Positions 57,094 to 64,000 of a stretch of DNA of 64,000 nucleotides are shown here, one piece after another (the first letter of the stretch is position 1; every line of letters begins with the position of its first letter). The stretch comes from CAWIUB01 sp963839175 (GTDB lineage Bacteria > Actinomycetota > Actinomycetes > Mycobacteriales > Jatrophihabitantaceae): positions 1 to 64,000 of the forward strand of contig CAWIUB010000029.1 of assembly GCA_963839175.1 (NCBI GenBank), in the 5' to 3' direction. The translations under genes were made by a program, and so were the position numbers. Under the pieces are notes generated by a model that had not been told where the DNA came from, searched no databases, and was given only the letters and a program-made list of their open reading frames with translations.

Positions 57094-57239
57094 CCCGACG
57101 CACACCGTCCCGACGACATCTCACGGACAACCCCGGATCACGGTCCGGGCGAACAACCACGCCCAAGCACACCCAAACCACCAACAAGATCATCTCTCCG
57201 ACGCAAGCTCACCCCGACGGCTGACCTGAATGACCGGGG
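57094..57239. other. Outer end of IS1380 copy B
   Basis: No gene. The terminal repeat should be here; the junction with the next gene is close to 57239. Confidence 0.4.
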
Positions 57240-57810
57240 CTAGCTCTCGCTTATCACGCCTTCGGTGCGAAGACGGATGGCGGCCGCCTGTCTTGATACC
57301 GCGAAGGCGGCGGCGATCGCTGTGGCGAGTTCGTCGGCGGCGGGCGAACCTGGGCCGACCACGCTGAGACCAAGCCGGGTCATCTGTTGGAATGCAACGC
57401 GCTTAAACGTCCGGCTCGGCATCAGCAACGCTGCCATGCCGCGGTTGGCTTGGATCTCGCGCCAGTCCCCGCGACGGCGAGTGATGTCCATGTCGTGGTT
57501 GGCGAGCGGTGCGACGTCTCGATGCAGGCATCGCAGCAGCGTGTCGGTGCGAGTGGCACCGACGTAGCCGCTAGTTGTTCCGTAGAGCTGCACCATCTCG
57601 GGGTCGAATAGGTAGCGATGCAGGTAGATGTGCGACGCCTCATGCGCCAAGGTCGCGCGCCAGCGTCCGACGCTCCCAGGCGTCGGATCATCGCGGTCGG
57701 CTGCCTCGGTGAGGGCGGCGCTGATCGATACCTTGGGCGTGCCTCGTGCCCGGAAGTCGGTGAGGCCCAGTACGCCCTCGGGCAGATCGGCGTATTGATC
57801 GAGGTGTGCC
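57240..57810 (-). pseudogene. ImmA/IrrE-family metallopeptidase copy 2, main part
   Basis: From the insertion junction: DQYADLPEGVLGLTDFRARG, PKVSISAALTEAADRDDP, then RWRATLAHEASHIYLHRYLF with the H-E-x-x-H zinc motif, TRRRGDWREIQANRGMAALL (Glu ligand) and a C-terminal HTH-like TAIAAAFAVSRQAAAIRL to the stop at 57240. Its first ~50 codons are at 59385-59532, beyond an insertion sequence; joining gives DLEQFIEVHLDQYADLPEG. Probably once the protease partner of the XRE gene upstream. Confidence 0.82.
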
Positions 57811-59388
57811 TTGAGCTCGGCTTTCGCACTTTCAGCCCGGTGATCTTGAAGTCCGAACGGGCCGGCGGCTGACCTTGGCCCCCGCGTGCCTGCGTGACTG
57901 GTGCGACTGAAGTGATCACTGTGACTGCATGTCTTCCCGTACGGCACATGCGTGCCCGCAGCGGCACTCTGACGCGCCCCATTCGGCGCGGTCGGAGGTG
58001 GAGGAGGGCGCCGGCGCGTGTCTTCCCGTAGTAGGCACGCCGACGCCCCGCGCCTCGACTGTAGTGCCCGGGTCGCTGGCCGGACTGTTGGGCGAGTTCC
58101 GCGGCTGTTTCACCGCGCCGAGCTTCGCGGTGTTCTGCGCACTGGCGGCCGGGTTCCTCGCGCAGACCGGACGGCGCACGGTGTGCGGGATGCTGGTCGG
58201 CGCCCGGCTGTCGCGGGTGTGGTCGCATCACCGCGCGCACCGGTTCTTCTCGCACGCGCGCTGGTCGGTCGATGAACTGTCGGCGGTGCTGGCCCGGCTG
58301 ATCGTCGCGGCGCTGGTCGCCGATGATCAGCCGGTGACGGTCGCGGTCGACGACACGCTGTTTCACCGCCGCGGGCCACGGGTGCACGCCGCGTCCTGGT
58401 TCCATGACGGGTCGGCGCGTGACAAGCGGGCCGTCGGTTACGGCAACAACTGGGTGATCGCGGCGATCGTGGTGCGGCTGCCGTTTCTGGACCGGCCGGT
58501 CGCCCTGCCGGTGTGCTTTGCCTTGGTGCACAAGGGGATCGAGGACTCCCGGCTCGCCCTGGCCCGCCGGCTGGTCTGCCAGCTGGCCGCCGCGCTGCCC
58601 GGCCGGCACCTGCACGTGGTCGCCGACTGCGCCTACGCCGGGCGCGCCCTGCGCGGCCTGCCCGCCGCGGTCACCTGGACCACCCGGCTGCGCGCCAACG
58701 CCGCCCTCTACCAGCTCGCCCCGCCGCGCACCGGGCGCCGCGGCCGCCCGCGGCTCAAAGGCCGCCAGCTGCCCGCGCTGGCCGACCTCGCCGCGGCCGC
58801 CGCGTTCACCGCGACCGCGGTGCACCGCTACGGCGCCACCGCAACCGTGCACGCCGCGGCCCTGCGCTGCCTGTGGTACGGCGTATTCGGCCCGCAGCAG
58901 GTTCAGGTCGTGCTGGTCCGCGACAAAGCCGACGCCACCGGCTACGCCATCGCGCTGATCAGCACCGACCTGACCGTCAACCCAGCACAGCTCATCGAAC
59001 GCTACGCCGGGCGCTGGAGCATCGAGGTCGCCATCGAAGACGCCAAACAGACCACCGGCGTCGGGCAGGCCCGCAACCGGCTACCCCTCGCGGTCCAACG
59101 CACCGTGCCGTTCACCCTCATCGTGACCAGCGTCGCGATCAGCTGGTACGCCCTCACCGGCTACCAGCCCGACGACGTCACCGCCGCCCGCGACCTCGCC
59201 CCCTGGTACCGCGACAAAGCCCAGCCATCGGTCGCCGACATGATCGCCAAACTCCGCCGCGTGATCATCGCCGCGCACTATCGGCAAGAACAAGCTCAAC
59301 CGCTCACCCCACGCGAAATCAGCCTCCTCCGGCTGGCCTGGGAAGACGCCGCAGCATAAGTGCGAAAGTCGAGCTTGAGGTGAACCTC
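57800..59388 (+). mobile_element. DDE insertion sequence (IS701-like) inside the ImmA/IrrE gene
   Basis: The ends carry inverted repeats: AGCTCGGCTTTCGCACTT (left, ~57817-57834) and, on the opposite strand, AGCTCGACTTTCGCACTT (right, ~59361-59378), 17 of 18 matches, with looser similarity extending outwards. CACCTC occurs at both host borders and may be the target duplication; boundaries are uncertain by about ten bases. Confidence 0.65.
57929..59359 (+). CDS. IS701-like DDE transposase
   Basis: Up to 476 aa. FAVFCALAAGFLAQTGRRTV, SRVWSHHRAHRFFSHARWSV, VAVDDTLFHRRGPRVHAASW (first Asp), HLHVVADCAYAGRALRGL (second Asp) and RYAGRWSIEVAIEDAKQTTG (Glu) give an intact DDE catalytic set. The true start may be GTG 57995 or later, since the first ~40 residues are poorly family-like. 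The family label IS701-like rests on motif memory. No lesion is seen; it may be active. Confidence 0.8.
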   Translation: MSSRTAHACPQRHSDAPHSARSEVEEGAGACLPVVGTPTPRASTVVPGSLAGLLGEFRGCFTAPSFAVFCALAAGFLAQTGRRTVCGMLVGARLSRVWSHHRAHRFFSHARWSVDELSAVLARLIVAALVADDQPVTVAVDDTLFHRRGPRVHAASWFHDGSARDKRAVGYGNNWVIAAIVVRLPFLDRPVALPVCFALVHKGIEDSRLALARRLVCQLAAALPGRHLHVVADCAYAGRALRGLPAAVTWTTRLRANAALYQLAPPRTGRRGRPRLKGRQLPALADLAAAAAFTATAVHRYGATATVHAAALRCLWYGVFGPQQVQVVLVRDKADATGYAIALISTDLTVNPAQLIERYAGRWSIEVAIEDAKQTTGVGQARNRLPLAVQRTVPFTLIVTSVAISWYALTGYQPDDVTAARDLAPWYRDKAQPSVADMIAKLRRVIIAAHYRQEQAQPLTPREISLLRLAWEDAAA

Positions 59389-59532
59389 GATGAATTGTTC
59401 GAGGTCGGTCTCGGGAGCGGCTGGCGTAGGCATCAATCCGGCACGCCGCAGCTCATCGGCCGCGATCTGCTCAATCTCGTCTGACTCGTACCAGATTCGC
59501 TGATCTCCCTCAGGTCCGAGATACCACTGCAT
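59385..59532 (-). pseudogene. ImmA/IrrE-family copy 2, N-terminal part
   Basis: ATG 59532: MQWYLGPEGDQRIWYESDEI, EQIAADELRRAGLMPTP and DLEQFIEVH, interrupted at the insertion sequence. It starts five bases after the XRE gene end. Confidence 0.8.
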
Positions 59533-59536
59533 GGTC

Positions 59537-59792
59537 CTACTTGTCCGTACCCTTGTCGCGACTGGTGATCATCTTCTCGGCTTGGTTGAGCAGCCGCTTC
59601 AGCTGCTCCTCCTGGAGGCCTGCGGCGGATACCCGTCGGAACAACACCCCGGCGGTCGGGTTCGCCCTTAAGTAGCGCTCGGCGTCCTCGCCTACGCGGC
59701 CGGCGGCGGCGAGCAATCGGTCGGCGTCAAGTCCCAACAGGTCGGAGATCTGGCGGAACACGTTCTCGGAGGGAACTCGCTCCCCGCGATCC
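59537..59792 (-). pseudogene. XRE-family regulator, C-terminal part
   Basis: It reads ERVPSENVFRQISDLLGLDA, DRLLAAAGRVGEDAERYLRA, NPTAGVLFRRVSAAGLQEEQ and ends NQAEKMITSRDKGTDK. This is the end of the HTH plus the tail of small (~110 aa) XRE repressors that pair with ImmA/IrrE. The first ~30 residues, including most of the HTH, are lost at ~59792, where a nucleotidyltransferase gene from the other strand begins. Confidence 0.75.
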
Positions 59793-59797
59793 TGCGC

Positions 59798-60619
59798 ATG
59801 CTGAAATACCTGCGCGACAGCAAGACCACGTTTTCGATCAAGTCCGTTTTGCTCACCATCCTCGTCGGCGAGAGCGTCCAGACCTGGCATGCCAGCCTTG
59901 ACGACGGCTACTTCGGGGACATCCCGACGGCGCTGATCAACATCGTCGAGGACCTCGACGACTACCTGCAGGCTCGCCCCTTGCTGCCACCGATCTACGA
60001 CCCGGCCGGAACCGGCCAGGACTTCAGCGAGCGGTGGGACCAGGAGGGCTACGCGAACTTCCGCGAGCAGATCCACTACTACGCCAGCAAGATCCGCGAG
60101 GCCTACGACGAGCCCGACAGGAACAAGAGCCTCGCGGCATGGCAGATGGTGTTTGGGAGCGGCTTCTGCGCTCCGACCGCGTTGGACAAGATCACCGCCA
60201 GCGGATCCCGCAGCGCCGATGCCAAGGGCGAGGAGTTCATCGACGAGGACAAGAACATCCCGATCCGGATCTCCGAGTCGGTACGTCTTCTCGGCCGCGT
60301 GCGGCGGGCGGGGGTGCTCAAGCCGTACGACCTGCCCAGGCGCGGAGACCGCGTAGGGAAGAACCGCACCATCGACTTCTCGCTCGTCGAGTGCAGCGTC
60401 GCCGAGCCGTACTTGGTGTACTGGAAGGTGAAGAACACCGGGCGCGAGGCCCGGGAACGCGGTCAGCTTCGCGGGCAGGTCGTCCTCGGCGGCACCACCC
60501 GCTATGAGAACACCGCGTATATCGGCAGCCACTACGTCGAGGTCTACATCGTCATGGACGGCGTGTGCGTCGCCCGCGACCGGCAGCAGGTCATCATCCC
60601 GCCCGGCATGGGCACCTGA
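59798..60619 (+). pseudogene. CBASS-type CD-NTase (SMODS), N-terminally truncated
   Basis: 273 residues. MLKYLRDSKTTFSIKSVLLT and the long helical half (GYFGDIPTALINIVEDLDDY, WDQEGYANFREQIHYYASKI, REAYDEPDRNKSLAAWQMVF) match the C-terminal helical bundle of SMODS nucleotidyltransferases. FSLVECSVAEPYLVYWKVKN, GREARERGQLRGQ and YIGSHYVEVYIVMDGVCVAR match the adenylyl/guanylyl-and-SMODS C-terminal sensor domain. The catalytic N-terminal domain (G-S, D-x-D) is absent, so it cannot make cyclic nucleotides. No CBASS effector is adjacent; this is a rearranged remnant of a phage-defence locus. Confidence 0.75.
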
Positions 60620-61189
60620 TACCTGTACGGCCCCAGCTCATCCTGGCCAGCCGACGCCCCAGCCTTCACCCGATCCTGCACGCTCAAGGAGACATGTGGT
60701 CACCGTCGTGCGGCTCTGCGAACCGCCCGGCCAGGTGAACTCCGTCCCGTCAGGACCAGCTGAGTCCGAACGGACAACCATGCCTTCGGCATCGCGACAC
60801 GATGGCTCCGCGCGTGGGCGCCTGGCGGCCTTACCTGCAAGCTGTGAGGTGCTGACCGCACATAACGACGGCGCGAATGGGCCGATCAACAAACCAGGTT
60901 GTACACCTATTCGGCGATCTGGCTGCGACTCCCGACGCGCATTCCGCACCGACTTCGGCCTGTCCATGTCGGATGAACATGCCGTCAGGCGGATCTCCAT
61001 GCACTGTCGCAACGCACGCCATTCGGCATCTCCGGACGTTTCTCGTTGTATGAGCGGACGTTTACGGGCCAGCCTGGCGTACGTTGCCCGACTGTCAAGA
61101 TCACGCGAGTGGTGGCCTGTGGCAGCGGCCGCGCCAGTGGCAGCTCTTCTTGGTGGGAGACCTACAACTGGCCGGTCGTGATCGCAATC
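60620..61189. other. Gene-free stretch
   Basis: No supported gene or repeat. Confidence 0.35.
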
Positions 61190-61504
61190 GTTCAGTACCG
61201 CCGGTGGCCGCCTGCTGTTCGGGATCATGGGCGCGCTGGCGGAGTTCGAGCGGCAGCTGGTGCGCGAGCGCCACCGGGGCCGGGCTGGCCGCCGCCCGCG
61301 CCTGAGGGCGGCTGGGTGGGCGCCCGCAAGACGTCGCCCCGCAGGTCGACGAACTCGAACGAGCCGCCTGCCTGCGGATCTTCACCTACCGCCTCGGGCT
61401 CGCTACGTGCCAGGCACAACTCGACGAAGTCATTCGGTGCCTCGCAGCAGGACGTGCTCGTCGTCGTGCGGCTGGACCGGTTCGGCCGATCACTGCAAAC
61501 GTGA
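61190..61504 (+). pseudogene. Two scrambled resolvase fragments
   Basis: 61200-61330 encodes GGRLLFGIMGALAEFERQLV and, after a frame break, GLAAARA and GGWVGARK, the end of a small serine resolvase's catalytic domain. 61395-61500 encodes QLDEVIRCLAAG and, in the next frame, DVLVVVRLDRFGRSLQ, which belongs earlier in the same family. The order is thus reversed relative to an intact gene, so these are two separate scraps or the result of a rearrangement. Confidence 0.6.
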
Positions 61505-61539
61505 AGCACCAGTTTGAGCACGCCGCTGTCGGACTTACG

Positions 61540-61974
61540 TCAGGATGCATCGTCGGGGAGCCCTTCTGCGGCGCGGAGGCGCTCGATCAGGGCTGCCAGC
61601 GCTGCACGGCTCTCGGGCGACAGGCCATGAGACCGCAGCGCGAGCTGCTGGATGTCGCTGTCGCGGATGGCTGAGAGCAGGCGAAGCTGACTGCTCAGCT
61701 CGTCGGCGACGGCCTCGTCGAGGAAGTATGCGACGGGCACCTTGAAATATCTCGCCAGGGCTTGGAGAAGCGGCACGCTCGGATTGGCGCGGCGACCGGT
61801 CCTGAGCATGTATAGGTAGGTGCCGGTGACGGTGGGCCCACCTGCGTGAGCGATGGCTTCGGCGACGTCCTGGTAGGAGTCCTCCTCCTGCCCCGCTGCG
61901 TGGGCCGTCTTGAACAGCAGGTCGAGCCGCTGGGCCAGCGTCGTCGACGGTGAATCGTGTTCGCCACCCGCCAC
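61540..61974 (-). CDS. EspR-like XRE regulator
   Basis: 144 aa, GTG 61974 behind AAAGGAG; this excludes a 28-residue upstream extension. TTLAQRLDLLFKTAHAAGQE, DVAEAIAHAGGPTVTGTYLY, LRTGRRANPSVPLLQALARY and FKVPVAYFLDEAVADE form the HTH (~10-85); the end AIRDSDIQQLALRSHGLSPE is a dimerisation-type helix bundle as in mycobacterial EspR (Rv3849). It is divergent from a conjugation operon and is the likely regulator of it. Confidence 0.85.
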   Translation of the reverse strand: MAGGEHDSPSTTLAQRLDLLFKTAHAAGQEEDSYQDVAEAIAHAGGPTVTGTYLYMLRTGRRANPSVPLLQALARYFKVPVAYFLDEAVADELSSQLRLLSAIRDSDIQQLALRSHGLSPESRAALAALIERLRAAEGLPDDAS

Positions 61975-62064
61975 CCCGTGCTCCTTTGGACCTCGCGCCT
62001 GGTCAGAGGCTAGTGGGACGGGAAGGCCGCGAGAATCAACGGGCGTCAAACACTTGGCCATCGG

Positions 62065-62111
62065 CTAACGATGGGTTACGGTGCTCTCCATCTGATCTAA
62101 CTAGCAGTTAG
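62065..62111. promoter_or_regulatory. Paired operator-like inverted repeats
   Basis: CTAAC-N5-GTTAC at 62065-62079 and CTAAC-N5-GTTAG at 62097-62111. The copies begin 32 bases apart, about three helical turns, so both face the same side of DNA. They lie between the EspR-like gene and the transglycosylase gene, the second only eight bases before the latter's start. Confidence 0.6.
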
Positions 62112-62119
62112 TAGGCGAT

Positions 62120-63160
62120 GTGAGGGCTGGCTACCCCGTCTATGCGGCCGCGATCGCGCTGATCGCGGTGCCGATCGTGATTGCAGTCGTGCTGGCCGGT
62201 GGAGCTACCCCGGCTAGTGCGGCAACTGGGGGATTGGGTAGCGGGTTGCGGGCGGGCAGCGTGCCGGCGCAGTACGTGGCGCTGGTGCTGCAGGCCGGGT
62301 CGATGTGTGCGGCGGCGCCGCCGTCGATCATCGCGAGTCAGATTGAGCAGGAGTCGGGCTGGGATCCGAACGCGGTGTCGTCGACGGGGGCGGAGGGGAT
62401 CAGCCAGTTCGAGCCGTCCACCTGGCCGTCGTGGTCGCTGCCGGGGCAGTCGCCGTTCGACCCGTCGGCGGCGATTCCGGCGCAGGGCAAGTTTGACTGT
62501 GCGCTGGCCGCGCAGATGGCCGCGGCGCAGCACGCGGGGACGTTGCCGGCGAGTCTGACGGTGACGCAGCTGATGCTGGCCGCGTACAACGCCGGGCCCG
62601 GTGCGGTGTTGGCCGTCGGGGGGATCCCGAACAACGGGCAGACCCCGGAGTACGTGGCGCGGATCGTCGCCGGCGCGGCGAAGTACGCGGACACCACCGG
62701 GCAGGTGGCCGGGAACAGCTTGGGCGGGAAGATCGTGGCGGCGGCGGAGTCGCAGATCGGGGTGCCGTACGCGTGGATCGGCGGCTCCTACACCGGCCCG
62801 ACGTTGGGCGTGTGCGGGCCGGACGGGGCGCAGAACGACTGCCACACCGTCGGGTTCGACTGCTCCGGGCTGGTGATGTACGCCGCCTATCAGGCCTCGG
62901 GTGGCCGGTTGCGGCTGGTGCACTACGGGCAGACCGAGGTCGAGGCGGGCACCCGGGTGGCCCGCACCGCGATGCAGCCGGGGGACCTGATCGCGTTCAC
63001 CGACCCGGGGCTGCCGATCATCGAGTCGCACCACATCGGGATCTACGTCGGCAATAACCAGATGGTCGACGCCCCGGAGTCCGGCGCGCTGGTCCGCATC
63101 GATGACCTGACCACGCCGTACTACCAGGCGCAGCAGTGGCAGGTGGCGAGGCTGTCATGA
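62120..63160 (+). CDS. Transglycosylase / NlpC-P60 cell-wall hydrolase of a conjugative element
   Basis: 346 aa, GTG 62120. Signal peptide or anchor at ~5-35 (AAAIALIAVPIVIAVVLAGG). SLT-type lysozyme fold ~45-190 (IIASQIEQESGWDPNAVSST with catalytic Glu, GISQFEPSTW, LMLAAYNAGPGAVL). NlpC/P60 domain ~210-340 (VGFDCSGLVMYAAYQA with catalytic Cys, SHHIGIYVGNNQMVDAPESG with His). Such dual hydrolases open peptidoglycan for actinobacterial type IV-like transfer systems. First gene of the transfer operon. Confidence 0.92.
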   Translation: MRAGYPVYAAAIALIAVPIVIAVVLAGGATPASAATGGLGSGLRAGSVPAQYVALVLQAGSMCAAAPPSIIASQIEQESGWDPNAVSSTGAEGISQFEPSTWPSWSLPGQSPFDPSAAIPAQGKFDCALAAQMAAAQHAGTLPASLTVTQLMLAAYNAGPGAVLAVGGIPNNGQTPEYVARIVAGAAKYADTTGQVAGNSLGGKIVAAAESQIGVPYAWIGGSYTGPTLGVCGPDGAQNDCHTVGFDCSGLVMYAAYQASGGRLRLVHYGQTEVEAGTRVARTAMQPGDLIAFTDPGLPIIESHHIGIYVGNNQMVDAPESGALVRIDDLTTPYYQAQQWQVARLS

Positions 63161-63756
63161 CCGCACTGTTCACCCGGCGGGTGCTGCCTGCATTGCTGGT
63201 GCTGCTGGTATTACTGCCGCTGGTGGCCAGCTGTGCCGCGCCGACCAGCCCCGCCGCGTCCTCCTCGGCGTCGCCGTCTGCGGTGTTCGGCTCGCCGCTG
63301 GCCCGCTCGACCCGCACCGGCAGGCCAGGGATCGCGCTGCCGGCTCCTGCGGCGGTGAACTGGCACCGGGTGGATGCGGTGACGGTGGCGGCGGCGGTGG
63401 CGGTGGCGTCGTCGGACACCACTCTGGACAACGACCCGAACGACACCCTCCGTCGGCAGGGCGGCTGGCTGACCCCCGGGTTCCTCGCCGCGGTGCAGGC
63501 CTACCCGCCGGTGTCCTCACCCGGCGCGGCCTGGGCGCTGTGGGCCAGCCACCGGGCCTACCTGCACGTCACCGCGACGCTCGGTACCGACGAACACCCG
63601 GTCGACACCGCCACCGCGGCCTACCGGCAGGTGATCCAGCACGTCACCGCGATCGGCCGCGACCGCTGGCGCGGGCCGACCACGATCCAGGTCGCTCACC
63701 TCACCCTCGCCCCGGTGGCCGGGGTGTGGCGGGTGGCCAGCTACCAGGCCGAGTGA
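63157..63756 (+). CDS. Transfer-operon lipoprotein
   Basis: 199 aa, ATG 63157 overlapping the preceding stop (ATGA). Signal with LPLVASC lipobox at ~20-27, then a Ser/Pro/Ala linker and a ~130-residue domain (WHRVDAVTVAAAVAVASSDT, WALWASHRAYLHVTATLG, HLTLAPVAGVWRVASYQAE). The pattern resembles secreted accessory proteins of actinobacterial conjugative elements; no domain name was recognised. It presumably sits on the outer face of the membrane. Confidence 0.8.
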   Translation: MTALFTRRVLPALLVLLVLLPLVASCAAPTSPAASSSASPSAVFGSPLARSTRTGRPGIALPAPAAVNWHRVDAVTVAAAVAVASSDTTLDNDPNDTLRRQGGWLTPGFLAAVQAYPPVSSPGAAWALWASHRAYLHVTATLGTDEHPVDTATAAYRQVIQHVTAIGRDRWRGPTTIQVAHLTLAPVAGVWRVASYQAE

Positions 63757-63769
63757 GGGAAGGACCGCC

Positions 63770-64000
63770 GTGCACAGTCGACACCCCGCAACGCCCGTGT
63801 CCCCGGCCGCTGGGGGAGGGTCCGGGACGCTGCTGGAGCCGACCCCTGGGTTGTTCACGCCACCCACCCTGGACCGGGTGCTCGGCACCCACCGCCGGCA
63901 CCTGGCCGGGCTGCAGCGCCCGGCGTGGTTCTTCCTCGGCGCGCACGGGGGCGCCGGGGGGACCACGCTGGCCCACTACTCGCAGGCCGCCGACGCGCGG
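63770..64000 (+). CDS. DUF6668-like P-loop protein (partial at window end)
   Basis: GTG 63770 behind GAGGGAAGGA. 77 residues are seen: a Pro/Gly-rich start, FTPPTLDRVLGTHRRHLAGL and WFFLGAHGGAGGTTLAHYSQ. The G-A-H-G-G-A-G-x-T-T loop is a deviant Walker A of the ParA/MinD type, as in DUF6668 proteins next to actinobacterial transfer genes. Cut by the window; the rest lies to the right. Confidence 0.75.
   Translation, partial: MHSRHPATPVSPAAGGGSGTLLEPTPGLFTPPTLDRVLGTHRRHLAGLQRPAWFFLGAHGGAGGTTLAHYSQAADAR

Noticed and set aside
51735..57240. The two ImmA/IrrE pieces flanking IS1380 copy B as halves of one gene
   Set aside because: Both flanks are C-terminal parts containing a zinc motif, so they come from two genes.
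57422..58852. 476-aa minus-strand frame opposite the IS701-like transposase
   Set aside because: Low-complexity Arg/Gly/Pro composition; its last part is only the ImmA gene in a wrong frame.
60638..61228. 196-aa minus-strand frame right of the CD-NTase
   Set aside because: Poor codon bias and no motif; it does not encode a CBASS effector.
1..64000. CRISPR array or ribosomal RNA
   Set aside because: No regularly spaced repeat array and no rRNA-like sequence was seen.

Overview
This is high-GC DNA from a filamentous or related actinomycete. The signs are strong G/C third-position bias with GTG/TTG starts, a CspA-like protein, a GerW/YtfJ protein, an EspR-like regulator, a deazaflavin-dependent nitroreductase and a conjugation module with NlpC/P60 and DUF6668-like genes. 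A genus cannot be fixed from sequence alone; Pseudonocardiales or Frankiales would fit.

Layout. (1) 1-26.7 kb is accessory DNA: a transposase relic, an ArsR/SRPBCC operon, an IS110 copy, a hemolysin III gene, a VapBC pair split by a DDE insertion sequence, methyltransferases, gerW, an IS1380 copy split by a serine-recombinase element (11.8-14.5 kb), a small cold-shock region, a possible structured RNA near 17.7 kb, a glycosyltransferase, and an IS21 copy (20.1-26.6 kb) whose istA is split by a second, related serine-recombinase element (22.1-25.7 kb). It ends at the 3' part of a tRNA-Pro gene at 26.66 kb, probably an attachment-site scar. (2) 27-43.6 kb is calmer and looks chromosomal: DUF2252, a lipid/DAG kinase, an HNH nuclease, VOC, alpha/beta hydrolase, a nitroreductase, a decayed LysR, an FMN hydroxy-acid oxidase divergent from a PucR regulator, and a three-gene polar amino-acid ABC transporter. 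(3) 43.9-60.6 kb is again a graveyard: a truncated IS110, a type I restriction locus (hsdR frameshifted, hsdS split by an ISL3 copy, no hsdM), a sigma-like/XRE pair facing an ImmA/IrrE fragment, a second IS1380 split by a Tn554-like pair of tyrosine recombinases, a second ImmA/IrrE gene split by another DDE insertion sequence, and a truncated CBASS-type nucleotidyltransferase. (4) 61.5-64 kb opens a conjugative element: an EspR-like regulator divergent from a transglycosylase/NlpC gene, a lipoprotein and a P-loop protein running off the window, with a paired operator-like repeat in the divergent promoter region.

The main discovery is a nesting pattern. Three site-specific-recombinase elements each sit precisely inside a transposase gene (IS1380, IS21 istA, a second IS1380), and joining across short shared cores restores the host transposase frame each time. 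The two serine-recombinase elements share one architecture: a helix-turn-helix protein, a small protein with a YE(R/Q)LR motif, and a large serine recombinase whose gene ends at the attachment site. Their reconstructed attP sites have symmetric arms around the core. They look like one family of mobile elements that parasitise transposons. Many single-base frame breaks, several in G runs, run through the window; some may be sequencing error, others (nonsense codon, deletions) are real decay.
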